Of a DNA stretch of 46,985 bases, positions 30,996-39,643 are shown piece by piece (position 1 is the first letter of the stretch; each line of letters starts with the position of its first letter). A program made the translations under genes and the position numbers. The stretch covers positions 1 to 46,985 of the forward strand of contig JAGUZU010000074.1 of the NCBI GenBank assembly GCA_020060625.1. Reading direction: 5' to 3'. The DNA is from Anaerolineales bacterium (GTDB taxonomy: Bacteria; Chloroflexota; Anaerolineae; Anaerolineales; Villigracilaceae). The notes below the pieces were generated by a model. That model searched no databases. It was given only the letters and a program-made list of their open reading frames with translations, and had not been told where the DNA came from.

Positions 30996-31814
30996 ATGAT
31001 GAATAGAACAAAAACCGCCCTCGTCGCCGCCTTCATATTGGTCATCACTTCGGCATGCAGCGCCGGAGGCGGCGTTGGCGCGCCGGAAACTTCCCCGCTG
31101 CCCAAAGAATCGCAGTCTCAGCCTCCTGCTTCGCAGGGTGACCCAAACATCCCAGCCACTGGCGGATTATGCGGCAACGACCTGTATCCAATCAAACAAG
31201 GCGCCACATGGACCTATTCCAGCACGGGCGGACCGGGCGGAGATTTTATTTATACAGATACGATCACCGCAATGCGCCCGGACGGCTTCACCTTGTCCAC
31301 GCAATTTTCAGAACTTGCCCGCACACAGGAATGGTCCTGCGAAACCGACGGATTGAAGGCGCTCGAACTCGGCAACAGCGGAGCCACTGCAAGCATCTCC
31401 GCGCAGGGCATGACGGCTGAATTCACCACCTCGGATGTAAGCGGCATCAGCCTGCCCCGGGAAGTCCAGCCGGGAATGCAATGGCAGTACAGCCTCGCCA
31501 TGCAGGGCGTCCTGGCAATGCCCGGCGACCAACAAGCGCAGTCCACCGGAACGTACTCCGTCACCATGCAGGAAATGGGTCGCGAAACCATCACCGTGCC
31601 GGCTGGCGCGTTCGAAGCGGTCAAAATCCAAACGAACTACAACATCCAAGTCGCGGCGGAATTTCAAGGGATTCAAGTGCCGATCACCGTCAGCGGCTCC
31701 AGCATTGTCTGGTACGCATCCGGCATCGGCTACATAAAATCCATCGAAAACAGCGACTTCGGCGACGCGCCCTACACCGTCACCACGGAACTGCTCTCCT
31801 ATTCCATCCCCTGA
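30996..31814 (+). CDS. Putative lipoprotein, unknown function
   Basis: A 272-residue exported protein with a lipobox at ITSAC (about residue 21), then a Ser/Pro-rich linker. The folded part starts at CGNDLYPIKQGATWTYSSTGG. This opening, a later TSDVSGISLPREVQPGMQWQY and ITVPAGAFEAVKIQTNY recall a family of secreted beta-rich lipoproteins common in environmental bacteria. It ends with ASGIGYIKSIE...TTELLSYSIP. I cannot name a function. It is preceded by a weak AGGA site and is convergent with the Nudix gene, with only 1 nt between stop codons. Confidence 0.72.
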   Translation: MMNRTKTALVAAFILVITSACSAGGGVGAPETSPLPKESQSQPPASQGDPNIPATGGLCGNDLYPIKQGATWTYSSTGGPGGDFIYTDTITAMRPDGFTLSTQFSELARTQEWSCETDGLKALELGNSGATASISAQGMTAEFTTSDVSGISLPREVQPGMQWQYSLAMQGVLAMPGDQQAQSTGTYSVTMQEMGRETITVPAGAFEAVKIQTNYNIQVAAEFQGIQVPITVSGSSIVWYASGIGYIKSIENSDFGDAPYTVTTELLSYSIP

Positions 31815-31815
31815 G

Positions 31816-32313
31816 TTATGCTTCAAAAACCACTTTTAGGTTTCCGTCTTCGTAATAAGACCTCGCCGAAAAAGGCGGATCGCCCCGATTCGTTTTATGG
31901 ATTCGCTCAAGCAGGATCGGCAGATCCTCCACAACCGGAAGACGACCCACCGCTTCCATCTTGACCCATTCAACTGTTCCTTCTTTCGACGCCTTTATCT
32001 CGCCCCGAACATTTTCCCCGCACACCACGAACAGACAGATTCCCACCTCCCCCGCATCCACGATCACCGTGCCGCACAACCACAGATCCGCGGTGATGCC
32101 CGCCTCCTCGAGCAATTCACGCCCCGCCGCAGACAACACATCCTCCCCCCGCTCCACGTGACCCCCCAAGCCGTTATATTTGTCCGCCCACAAACGCTTC
32201 GTCGGCGCGCCCTTGATCAACAAATACTCATCTCCCCGGCGAAGAAAGATCGCCGTGCGCGGAATGAGCATATATCGGTCTTTCGTTATTCCCTGATCGG
32301 ATCGAGGCATCAT
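31816..32313 (-). CDS. Nudix hydrolase
   Basis: A 165-residue Nudix protein. The Nudix box GHVERGEDVLSAAGRELLEEAGI is intact, with Gly, the REL.EE core and all metal-binding Glu. The N-terminus (PRTAIFLRRGDEYLLIKG) resembles 8-oxo-dGTP- or nucleoside-diphosphate-type members, but substrate class cannot be fixed. The ATG at 32313 overlaps the stop of the Sir2 gene as ATGA, so translation is coupled. The frame stays open upstream, but that part only overlaps Sir2. A link to ADP-ribose products of Sir2 is an idea from gene order only. Confidence 0.88.
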   Translation of the reverse strand: MMPRSDQGITKDRYMLIPRTAIFLRRGDEYLLIKGAPTKRLWADKYNGLGGHVERGEDVLSAAGRELLEEAGITADLWLCGTVIVDAGEVGICLFVVCGENVRGEIKASKEGTVEWVKMEAVGRLPVVEDLPILLERIHKTNRGDPPFSARSYYEDGNLKVVFEA

Positions 32314-33047
32314 CCCCCCCACACCGCTTGGACCAACTCCGGCAGGATTTCGCCCGACTTGCCGTGAAAAGCAAAATCCACTTTCGGGGTGAGCGGCGTT
32401 GGTTCGGCGTTGATCTCCACGACAATGGAGCCGTTGTTTCGCGCGGCGTGCGCCAGCGACGCGGCAGGTTGAACGACGCCAGACGTGCCAATCGAAAAGA
32501 AGACCTGGCAGGAACGGGCGGCAAGCACAGAGGATTCCAATTCCGCGCGCGGAAGCGATTCCCCGAACCAGACGACATCCGGGCGGAGCAGTCCGCCGCA
32601 TTGTTCGCAAACCGGCACGGATTCGGTGTCGTCGCCCCATGTTTCTGCGAACATATCGCAGTGCGCGCAGCGAACGCGCTGGATATTTCCATGCAGTTCA
32701 AGCACATTTTTACTTCCCGCAAAGCGATGCAATCCGTCCACGTTTTGGGTGACGAGCGTGAAGTCGGGGATTTTCGATTCCATTTCCACCAGCGCATAAT
32801 GTCCTGGATTCGGGCGCACGCCTTTGACGGCTTCGCGCCGCCACGCGTACCAATCCCAGACCAGTTTGGGGTCGCGGGCAAAGGCTTCGGGCGAGGCTAA
32901 ATCTTCTGGTTTGTACCGCGCCCAAAGTCCGGTTTGAGCGTCGCGGAAGGTGCGAAGCCCGCTCTCCTGCGAGACTCCAGCCCCGGTCAAGACAACGAGG
33001 CGCGTGGTGGACGTCAACAGACGAATGAGTTCGGGAGGGAAGTCCAT
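32310..33047 (-). CDS. Sir2-family NAD-dependent protein deacylase
   Basis: A 245-residue sirtuin. VVLTGAGVSQESGLRTFRD binds NAD. VTQNVDGLHRFAG and LHG supply the catalytic His. Four zinc cysteines are in CAHC and CEQC. FGESLP and GTSGVVQPAA complete the Rossmann fold. DWYAWRRE contains the Tyr and Arg (YxxR) that in class III sirtuins favour succinyl-lysine removal, so desuccinylase activity is likely. It follows a lipoprotein gene by 6 nt on the same strand and overlaps the Nudix gene. Confidence 0.93.
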   Translation of the reverse strand: MDFPPELIRLLTSTTRLVVLTGAGVSQESGLRTFRDAQTGLWARYKPEDLASPEAFARDPKLVWDWYAWRREAVKGVRPNPGHYALVEMESKIPDFTLVTQNVDGLHRFAGSKNVLELHGNIQRVRCAHCDMFAETWGDDTESVPVCEQCGGLLRPDVVWFGESLPRAELESSVLAARSCQVFFSIGTSGVVQPAASLAHAARNNGSIVVEINAEPTPLTPKVDFAFHGKSGEILPELVQAVWGG

Positions 33048-33053
33048 TGGATT

Positions 33054-33728
33054 TTACGGGGTTGTCGTGGGGACGCATTCGCGCATCGCGAGCTTTTCCT
33101 TGAAGATGTCGGTGCGCCCCACTTCGCGCCCAGCCTGGTTCGTCGCCACGAGCTGATACTCCACCCAGGCGGTTTGAAAATAAACCTCCTCCAGGATGTC
33201 GCTGGAATGGAGATCGTAAAAATACGTGCCCGCGCCGATGGCTTGCATGGGGATGCTCGTCCATTTTCCGTAGCGCTCCGCGCGCATACTTTTAAAACGG
33301 GCAAAGAGCAAAACGTATTTCGTTTTGATGGGGTTGGCAGCCTGCACCGTGAATTCAACCGAAGACGGCTCGCATTTCGCGCCTTTGAAAAATTCGTAAC
33401 GGGAAACCAGCACCGAGACAAAACCGTCCATCTGCGGCGCGGGAGTCGGCGAATCCAGGTCGAGCATGACGAGCGGAGTGACACTGATGATGGGCGTCAC
33501 CGTGGCAGTCGGGCTTTGTTCGGGAGTCGGCGTTTTCTGACCGATCAAAGTCGGCGTGGATGTGAAGGTCAGCGTCGGTGTGACCGGGGTGGCGGTGGGA
33601 ATGGGCGTGTACGTGGTGGTGGATGTCGGCGCGGCGGTGGAGGTGGGAAGCGGCAGCAAGACGACCTGTTCGATGGAGCAGGCAAGCGATAAAAAGGTCA
33701 AAATCAAAACGGGAAATATTTTTTTCAT
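33054..33728 (-). CDS. Lipoprotein with Thr/Pro linker, paralogue B
   Basis: A 224-residue exported protein with lipobox LSLAC near residue 17. A long linker rich in TPT and PTST repeats follows to about residue 95. The C-terminal domain (about 100-220) starts DGFVSVLVSRYEFFKGAKC and contains an LLFARFKS strand, WVEYQLVATNQAGREVGRTDIF and a final REC. It is clearly paralogous to the next upstream gene. Function is unknown; the domain is probably an Ig-like beta sandwich with one disulfide. I start it at 33728 (MKKIFPVLIL), where it overlaps the stop of the paralogue. Confidence 0.8.
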   Translation of the reverse strand: MKKIFPVLILTFLSLACSIEQVVLLPLPTSTAAPTSTTTYTPIPTATPVTPTLTFTSTPTLIGQKTPTPEQSPTATVTPIISVTPLVMLDLDSPTPAPQMDGFVSVLVSRYEFFKGAKCEPSSVEFTVQAANPIKTKYVLLFARFKSMRAERYGKWTSIPMQAIGAGTYFYDLHSSDILEEVYFQTAWVEYQLVATNQAGREVGRTDIFKEKLAMRECVPTTTP

Positions 33729-34441
33729 TTTTTCTTTGTCGGAGTCGGAGCGGGGATGTTCTTTACAGGCGTGGGCGGGCAACCTGTGGATGGATCGAGA
33801 CACATGCAGGGCGAGAGCGCGATGGCGTTCTCGAAAACCTTCGTGCGCCCGATTTCTTCGCCGTTTATATCAGTCGCCACCAACTGGACGAACACCCACG
33901 ATTTCTTATAATGATTATGTCCTTCGATCCTGCTCCCCACCAAGGTGTAGGTGAACGTCCCATCGCGGTGATTGAACATCACGTCGCCGGTCGTCCACGG
34001 CGTGTAATCCTCCTTCTCCGCCGATTTGACGCGAACGAAGATCACCACGCTGATCACCGCCCCAGGATCTTCCACCTCTGTTGTCACAACCGCTTTGTTG
34101 TATTTGCACCCGCCCCAGTACATTTTGGTCTCGGAAAAGGAAACAGAGACAAAACCCGAACCGGGTTTGGATGACGTCGGCGTTGCAAAAGGAGCGACCG
34201 TTGCCGAGCCGATAAACAATGGAATGGGCATGACGGTGGAAGTCGGCTGATCCCAATCCATTGTCGGGAGACGGACGATGGTCGGCGAAGGGGTTATGCT
34301 GGGCGTGGCAGTTGGCGTGGGTGTTTCAGTGGGGGTAAATGTCACAGTGGGCGTCTCCGTGGGAGCGGATACACCCGGCAAGGAAGTGGAACACGCCTGT
34401 AATAAAACGATCAGCAACACCATGAAAAGCGGTCTACGCAT
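33725..34441 (-). CDS. Lipoprotein with Thr/Pro linker, paralogue A
   Basis: A 238-residue exported protein with lipobox LLQAC, a TPT-rich linker and a C-terminal domain with GFVSVSFSETKMYWGGCKY, VVIFVRVKSAE, WVFVQLVATDINGEEIGRTKVF. It shares the plan and many positions with the downstream gene, so the two arose by tandem duplication. It carries an extra Cys-rich end (CMCLDPSTGC) and a KKK tail. I prefer the second ATG (34441) because GAGG lies 6 nt before it. The ATG at 34453 adds four residues and has a TATTAT just upstream. Its 3' end overlaps paralogue B as ATGA. Confidence 0.8.
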   Translation of the reverse strand: MRRPLFMVLLIVLLQACSTSLPGVSAPTETPTVTFTPTETPTPTATPSITPSPTIVRLPTMDWDQPTSTVMPIPLFIGSATVAPFATPTSSKPGSGFVSVSFSETKMYWGGCKYNKAVVTTEVEDPGAVISVVIFVRVKSAEKEDYTPWTTGDVMFNHRDGTFTYTLVGSRIEGHNHYKKSWVFVQLVATDINGEEIGRTKVFENAIALSPCMCLDPSTGCPPTPVKNIPAPTPTKKK

Positions 34442-34498
34442 ACATAACCTCATGCCGTTATAATACTACGAAATCCATTCCCATAATTTTACAACATC

Positions 34499-35503
34499 AT
34501 GACATCCATCATCGTACACAACCTGCAAAAAGTATTCCAAACGAAACGCAAAGCCGCCGGGTTGAGCGGCTCGATGCGCTCGCTCTTCAAACCCGAATAC
34601 AGCACAGTGGAAGCCGTGCGCAAAATATCGTTCCAAATGGAGACGGGCGAACTGCTCGGATTCATCGGTCCGAACGGCGCGGGCAAATCCACCACCATCA
34701 AAATGCTGACCGGCATTCTTCACCCCAGCGGAGGCGAAGCCAGCGTACTCGGCTTCGTCCCGTGGAAAGACCGCCAGAAACTTGCCTTCCAGATCGGCAC
34801 GGTCTTCGGTCAACGCCCGCAGCTTTGGTATCACCTGCCCGCCATGGATACCTTCACCCTCTTCGGGAAAATCTACGAACTGGATGACAGCGAAACGAAA
34901 AAGCGGATTGATTTCCTCGCCGAAGCCTTCGAGATCCGCGACTTGCTGGATGTGCCAGTGCGGAAGCTCTCGCTCGGTCAGCGTATGAGATGCGAAGTCG
35001 CCGCCTCGCTTCTCCACCGCCCGAAACTGCTCCTGCTCGATGAGCCTTCCATCGGTCTCGACGTGGTCGCCAAGCAGCACATCCGCGACGCAATCCGTAG
35101 AATGAATCAGGAGGAGGGAGTCGGCGTTTTGTTGACGTCTCATGATGCGGGTGATCTCGAAGCGTTATGCAAGCGCGTCATCATCGTCAATCACGGGCAG
35201 ATCGTCTACGAAGATAAAGTCTCCAACCTGAAACGAAAATTCCTCACCACAAAGCTGGTGGAAGTGCGCTATGCAAAGCAGGTTGCAAAGGATTTTTCCG
35301 TGAAAGGCGCGAAAATCTTGAAGGTTGGGCGCTACGGCGTGAAACTGCAATTCGACAGCGCCCAAACGCCCGTGGACTCGGTCATTACGCGGCTCTCCGA
35401 AATGGGCGACATTATGGACATCACCATCTCGGATCCGCCGTTGGAGGAAGTCATTGCCAAAATTTATGAGCAGGTGCGCGAAGGAAAACAGGAACTGACA
35501 TGA
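34499..35503 (+). CDS. ABC transporter ATP-binding protein (ABC-2 exporter type)
   Basis: A 334-residue ATPase. Walker A GPNGAGKST, signature LSLGQRMRCE, Walker B LLLLDEPSIGLD and H-loop LLTSHD are intact. It has the long N-terminal region (SGSMRSLFKPEYSTVEAV) and C-terminal regulatory extension seen in ATPases paired with ABC-2 permeases of the PF06182 type. It likely drives export across the cytoplasmic membrane; the substrate is unknown. It is the first gene of a four-gene operon (ATPase, DUF2785 protein, two permeases) and overlaps the next start as ATGA. It is divergent from the lipoprotein pair. A TATAAT is at 34459-34464. Confidence 0.94.
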   Translation: MTSIIVHNLQKVFQTKRKAAGLSGSMRSLFKPEYSTVEAVRKISFQMETGELLGFIGPNGAGKSTTIKMLTGILHPSGGEASVLGFVPWKDRQKLAFQIGTVFGQRPQLWYHLPAMDTFTLFGKIYELDDSETKKRIDFLAEAFEIRDLLDVPVRKLSLGQRMRCEVAASLLHRPKLLLLDEPSIGLDVVAKQHIRDAIRRMNQEEGVGVLLTSHDAGDLEALCKRVIIVNHGQIVYEDKVSNLKRKFLTTKLVEVRYAKQVAKDFSVKGAKILKVGRYGVKLQFDSAQTPVDSVITRLSEMGDIMDITISDPPLEEVIAKIYEQVREGKQELT

Positions 35504-36345
35504 TGGATAAATCTTTCTGGCTCGAAATCCGCGAAAACAAATATGCGATTCCAGAAGGCAAGACGGTTGGAAAATTGACCGAGGAATTATTTTCCTTCAT
35601 TGGAAGCGCCGACCCCGAACTGCGAGACATCATCGGCTACGAGACGTTCGCCAACTGGCTGGATCAGCAAAAATATACCGTCGAACAGATTCGCTCGTAC
35701 GTTCCGCGTCTCTCCATCAACTTACAGCACGGTATCGGAGAGCAAGGCACGGATACCGTCTTTACGCGCTCGTTTTCCGTTCTGTTCCTGGCAGAGATCA
35801 TTTACGCGGACAACAAAGACCCCTTCCTCGAGCGCGAGGACGTCCACAGCATCTTCAATAAGGGATTGGCATACCTGGAGGCGGAGCATGACCTGCGCGG
35901 CTACATCACAGAAAAGGGCTGGGCACACGCACTCGCCCACACCGCGGACTTGCTCTTCGTCCTTGCGGGCAACCGCTTCATGGCGCGCGAAGAACTGGAA
36001 CAAATATTCAACGCCATCAGCAAAAAGCTGACCGAACCGACCGAGTGGGTTCACCAGCACAACGAAGACGACCGGCTCGCGCAGGCTGTATTGGGCGCCA
36101 TCCAAAGAAAATTGCTGGATGATTTCTTCTATAAACAGTGGCTCAACTCCTTCCTCTTTTCCGAAGGAATAAAACGCCCCTGGAAGGGTTCGTTCGAGAA
36201 TCCGCACATGCACCATGCCTATTTCAACAGTAGGAATTTCCTGCGCAGCCTGCAATTGAACGTAACCGAGAAGCAAAAACTGGCAAGCCGCGATTTTCTG
36301 CTTGCAGAGATCGGAAACACCCTAAAGGAATTCAAGCAGTTTTAA
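35500..36345 (+). CDS. DUF2785 family protein
   Basis: A 281-residue soluble helical protein. The central block DLRGYITEKGWAHALAHTADLLFVLAGN is the pattern of DUF2785. Other regions include an N-terminal LRDIIGYETFANWL, FTRSFSVLFLAEIIYADN, and LLDDFFYKQWLNSFLFSEGIKRPWKG. No catalytic residues can be assigned, although the paired histidines in GWAHALAHTADLL stand out. There is no signal peptide. It sits between the ATPase and the permeases and overlaps the ATPase stop (ATGATGG), which suggests a joint role or regulation with the exporter. Confidence 0.85.
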   Translation: MMDKSFWLEIRENKYAIPEGKTVGKLTEELFSFIGSADPELRDIIGYETFANWLDQQKYTVEQIRSYVPRLSINLQHGIGEQGTDTVFTRSFSVLFLAEIIYADNKDPFLEREDVHSIFNKGLAYLEAEHDLRGYITEKGWAHALAHTADLLFVLAGNRFMAREELEQIFNAISKKLTEPTEWVHQHNEDDRLAQAVLGAIQRKLLDDFFYKQWLNSFLFSEGIKRPWKGSFENPHMHHAYFNSRNFLRSLQLNVTEKQKLASRDFLLAEIGNTLKEFKQF

Positions 36346-36350
36346 CGGAT

Positions 36351-37145
36351 ATGAAAAAGTTCAGCAAATATTGGTCCATCTTCGAGATCACCCTGCTCAA
36401 CTCGCTCGCCTATCCCGGAGAACTGGTCGGGCGCAGTTTGATGATCATTCCCTTTATGTGGATCTTCTACCAGTTGTGGAAGGTCGCGTTCAGCGCGGCA
36501 GGCGTGGATGCGATCAACGGGCTTACCTTGCAGGATACCCTTTGGTATTTGATGATGACCGAAACCATCGAACTGGGGCGTCCGCCCATCGCGCGCACCA
36601 TGTCCGAAAATGTGAAGGACGGTTCGGTGGCGTATATCCTCAACAAACCCTACGACTTTCTCTGGTATCAGTTCAGTTCCGCAATGGGCGAGACCATCTT
36701 TCGCGCCATCATGAACGCGATTTTTGGCGGTCTGACCGTCTGGCTGTTGGTCGGCGCGCCCGCCCACCCGCAGGGATTCCTCGTCGCCATTCCCGCCGTT
36801 CTGGGAGCGTGGGTACTGCATTTCTGCATCAATGCGATGATCGGTCTCTCCGCGTTCGTTGTTGAGGATGTTGCCGCTTTCACGTGGATCTACCAGAAAC
36901 TGGCGTTCATCTTCGGCGGAATGTTGATCCCGCTCGACTTCTATCCGCAATGGATGCAGACGCTTGCAAAAGCCATGCCGTTCTCCAGCGCGCTGTACGG
37001 TCCCGCGCGGTTGTTCGTCTCCCCCACCATGGACTTGTTCATCGGCGTAATGAGCCTGCAAATGTTTTGGATCATCACTCTCGTCTTCGTGCTGGTAGTC
37101 GCCTACCGCCGCGGATTGACTCAATTAACGGTGAACGGCGGCTGA
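36351..37145 (+). CDS. ABC-2 type permease, subunit 1
   Basis: A 264-residue membrane protein with about six transmembrane helices. Its pattern (LVGRSLMIIPFMWIFYQLW, LQDTLWYLMMTETIELGRPPIARTMSENVKDGSVAYILNKP) is that of PF06182-type permeases. These pair with a second similar permease and an ATPase. The RPPIARTMSENVKDGSVAY segment is a typical coupling-helix region. It starts 5 nt after the DUF2785 gene, and subunit 2 begins 1 nt after its stop. Confidence 0.88.
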   Translation: MKKFSKYWSIFEITLLNSLAYPGELVGRSLMIIPFMWIFYQLWKVAFSAAGVDAINGLTLQDTLWYLMMTETIELGRPPIARTMSENVKDGSVAYILNKPYDFLWYQFSSAMGETIFRAIMNAIFGGLTVWLLVGAPAHPQGFLVAIPAVLGAWVLHFCINAMIGLSAFVVEDVAAFTWIYQKLAFIFGGMLIPLDFYPQWMQTLAKAMPFSSALYGPARLFVSPTMDLFIGVMSLQMFWIITLVFVLVVAYRRGLTQLTVNGG

Positions 37146-37146
37146 T

Positions 37147-37929
37147 ATGAACACGCTCAAATTTCTGTTCGCCATCTGGAAGACCAACCTGCAATCTGCG
37201 ATGGAGTACCGCGCCTCATTCCTGACCCAGGTGATCGGGATGATGGTCAATAACTTCATCTACTTTGCGATTTGGATCATCTTCTTCGAACGCTTCAAGG
37301 ATGTGCGCGGCTGGGGCGTGAACGACATGTACGTCACGTTCGGGATTCTGGCAAGCGCGTTCGGGATCGTCAGCCTGTTTTTCGGCAACGCCTTCATGTT
37401 GAGCGACGTCATCAACAAGGGGCGGCTGGATTATTACCTTTCGATGCCAAAGCCCGTCCTGCTCCACACGGTTTCGAGCCGCATGATTTCCAGCGGCATG
37501 GGCGATTTCGCCTACGGCTTCGTCAGCTACGCCCTCTCCGGCTACTTCACCTGGGACGGGTTGGCGCGCTTCCTGCTTGCGATGCTGCTGGCTGCCACCG
37601 TCTTCGCAGCATTTCTCATCCTGACGCAAAGCCTCGCCTTCTGGTTCGGGATGATGAGCAATTTCAGCAACCTGGTCTTGAACGCCATGTTGACCTTCGG
37701 CATTTATCCGATCACCCTCTTTGACAACTATGCCAAACTGATTCTGTTCACCATCATCCCCGCCGCGCTGATGGGAGCCGTGCCTGCGGAGTTCATCCGA
37801 GCCTTTACCTGGCAGACGCTGGGTCAGCTGCTGCTGGGGGCGTTCGGTTTCCTGACACTGGCAATCCTGCTCTTCCGCGCTGGACTGCGCCGCTATGAAA
37901 GCGGCAGCGCAATCCAGACCGAGGTGTGA
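37147..37929 (+). CDS. ABC-2 type permease, subunit 2
   Basis: A 260-residue membrane protein with about six helices. It has the same plan as the upstream permease (YRASFLTQVIGMMVNNFIYFAIWIIFF; LSDVINKGRLDYYLSMPKPVL), with a C-terminal IPAALMGAVPAEFIRAFTWQTLGQLL. The two permeases probably form a heterodimer with two copies of the ATPase. It closes the operon. A hairpin terminator lies about 130 nt downstream, and I see no gene in the short spacer. Confidence 0.88.
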   Translation: MNTLKFLFAIWKTNLQSAMEYRASFLTQVIGMMVNNFIYFAIWIIFFERFKDVRGWGVNDMYVTFGILASAFGIVSLFFGNAFMLSDVINKGRLDYYLSMPKPVLLHTVSSRMISSGMGDFAYGFVSYALSGYFTWDGLARFLLAMLLAATVFAAFLILTQSLAFWFGMMSNFSNLVLNAMLTFGIYPITLFDNYAKLILFTIIPAALMGAVPAEFIRAFTWQTLGQLLLGAFGFLTLAILLFRAGLRRYESGSAIQTEV

Positions 37930-38057
37930 CGTTCCCGGCGGGAAAGATGCGGCGCAGCCGTCAGGGTTTGATCAAGGCATACGAAAGGCGCGCCAGTTAT
38001 CAGGTCGAGATTGAAGCGGATGCGGAGGAAGGGTTCCGCCAAATCAGTGATATATCC

Positions 38058-38086
38058 GGCTCCAAACGCAAAACATTTGGAGCCGT
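38058..38086. terminator. Bidirectional terminator after the ABC operon
   Basis: GGCTCCAAA (38058-38066) pairs with TTTGGAGCC (38076-38084). It lies between the convergent permease gene and the lipoprotein gene ending at 38106. The T tract is weak on the plus strand. Confidence 0.7.
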
Positions 38087-38105
38087 TTCCACAACTTACC
38101 CTCTT

Positions 38106-38696
38106 TTATTTCAATACAGGGGATAGATCCACCTTCTCTCCGTCCGGAAAAACCAGGTAAAGTTCACTGGCGTTTTTTGCCGCCGTGAATGCCCAGGTTA
38201 CGTTTTCAGGGTCGGGCTGATAGGAAGTTGACTCGCCCGTATACGTCAGCGATGTCAGCGTTTTTACATATCCGCCGGAGATCAATGCCACAGGCTTTGA
38301 TGTGGTCCCTGAAGCGCTCTCCAGTACCGGCTGCATTTCCTCAAAGTCTCCCTTTGCGCCCGATAACAGCTCCAATTCAACAAATAGGATACTGCCACCC
38401 CCGGCAGGTTTCATGCCCATAACCGAGTTCTCAAAAGCGGTCTGGACGACGTGAAATTCAAACCCACCAATCGCGATGACGTCATCGGAGGCGGAAAACG
38501 CCTGCGGCTCCGGCGGCGAGGTTGGCTCCTCTGTTTCAGGCTCGGGCGGCGCTTCTGTCTCAGCCGCTTCTGTGGATTCGACCTCGGGGGCTTCTTTTGC
38601 AACCTCCTCGGTTCCGGATGCCACCGTCTGACATGCCAGCATGATCAAGACCAGTCCAGGCACAACAAGCCCCCGCCAATTCATCGAGTTTCTCAT
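38106..38696 (-). CDS. Putative lipoprotein, Glu/Pro-rich linker
   Basis: A 196-residue exported protein. The lipobox is LIMLAC. Residues about 25-75 are rich in Glu, Ala and Pro (EEVAKEAPEVESTEAAETE), unlike the TPT linkers nearby. The C-terminal domain (DVIAIGGFEFHVVQTAFENSVMG..., GSILFVELELLSGAKGDFEEM, WAFTAAKNASELYLVFPDGEKV) looks like a DUF4352-type beta sandwich. The assignment is by eye. I start it at 38696 (MRNSMNWRG), behind GGAGAACTTC. It is divergent from the lipoprotein at 38890, with inverted repeats between them. Confidence 0.78.
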   Translation of the reverse strand: MRNSMNWRGLVVPGLVLIMLACQTVASGTEEVAKEAPEVESTEAAETEAPPEPETEEPTSPPEPQAFSASDDVIAIGGFEFHVVQTAFENSVMGMKPAGGGSILFVELELLSGAKGDFEEMQPVLESASGTTSKPVALISGGYVKTLTSLTYTGESTSYQPDPENVTWAFTAAKNASELYLVFPDGEKVDLSPVLK

Positions 38697-38763
38697 GAAG
38701 TTCTCCTTCCTGCTAAAGCCAAAATCGGCAATTTCATTATTGCAACGGAAAAACTCGACCATG

Positions 38764-38801
38764 AGTGACAAATGACAAAAACTATGGTGACTTTTGTCAC
38801 T
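38764..38801. promoter_or_regulatory. Inverted repeats between two divergent lipoprotein genes
   Basis: AGTGACAAA (38764-38772) and TTTGTCACT (38793-38801) are perfect 9-bp inverted copies. The right copy overlaps the palindrome GTGAC-TTTT-GTCAC (38787-38800). Nested dyads in a divergent promoter region suggest a binding site for a dimeric regulator. Confidence 0.6.
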
Positions 38802-38889
38802 AATAGTAGCGATTCCGCCACGCCTTTATTGCGTTTCACCTAACAATATCGTAAGGTGGTTATGGAGCCTTTGCATTCAGGAGATAACC

Positions 38890-39564
38890 ATGAAAAGAAC
38901 AACTGCTTCACTCATTGTCCTGATCTCGCTTGTCAGCCTGGCTTGTAACGTGACGAGCGCTCTTCCCTTCCTTGCCACTCCGACCCCAACCTCAACATTG
39001 ACACCGACGTCAACGCCCACGCCGACGATGACGCCCACCCCAACATTGACGCCGACACCGACGATCACGCCCACACCCAGCGGAGAGATCGTTTCCGAGC
39101 CAAAGGAAGGATATTCGCTTTATATTCCAGACGGCTTTTCAGCCTACTGCGACAAGGGAGTCTGCATCATCTCGCAAGACAGCAAGGGCTACTACAAGGG
39201 CATGTGGGTCAACTATGCGGAGCTCCCAAAGAGTTACACGGGCAGCGAGCGCGATTTGTTCTTCATTTTATTCATGAACGGTATGCTGGACAAGTTCAAG
39301 CAGCTCGGCGTTACTGCGCAAGAGAAAAGCGACCCCTATGAGGTCAATTTTGGCGGCATGGACGGACATGCAATCGACTTCACAGGAACGGCAGGGTCAA
39401 CCGACTACCCAATGGAAGGGCAAATCGTTGCCTTGAGTCCCAATCCTGAGCATATCTTTTGGGCAATGGCATGGGTGGACACGTCCTCAGAGTCGGATAT
39501 ATGGCGGGATAAAGGCGAGGATATCTTCCATTTCATCCTTGATTCGACAACCATCAAGGAATAG
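38890..39564 (+). CDS. Lipoprotein with TPT linker, unknown function
   Basis: A 224-residue exported protein with lipobox VSLAC. A strikingly regular linker of TPTPT/TPTLTPT units covers about residues 30-62, encoded by near-repeats of ACGCCGACA type. The C-terminal domain (about 68-224) begins GEIVSEPKEGYSLYIPDGFSAYCDKGVCII and ends HFILDSTTIKE. It resembles the PsbP-like domain of unassigned secreted proteins, but I cannot confirm this. One disulfide (YCDKGVC) is possible. GGAGATAACC precedes the ATG at 38890; a longer frame upstream lacks a ribosome-binding site. Confidence 0.78.
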   Translation: MKRTTASLIVLISLVSLACNVTSALPFLATPTPTSTLTPTSTPTPTMTPTPTLTPTPTITPTPSGEIVSEPKEGYSLYIPDGFSAYCDKGVCIISQDSKGYYKGMWVNYAELPKSYTGSERDLFFILFMNGMLDKFKQLGVTAQEKSDPYEVNFGGMDGHAIDFTGTAGSTDYPMEGQIVALSPNPEHIFWAMAWVDTSSESDIWRDKGEDIFHFILDSTTIKE

Positions 39565-39643
39565 CCCGACGCGGCAGGATCGTGCCGGCATGGGGAACTC
39601 GCAGTAAACATGAAATGAGCGCCGCTCGAAAGGAGCATTTACG

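Noticed and set aside
37926-38126. 66-codon open frame after the ABC permease
   Set aside because: It contains the 38058-38084 terminator hairpin and has no ribosome-binding site or recognisable domain.
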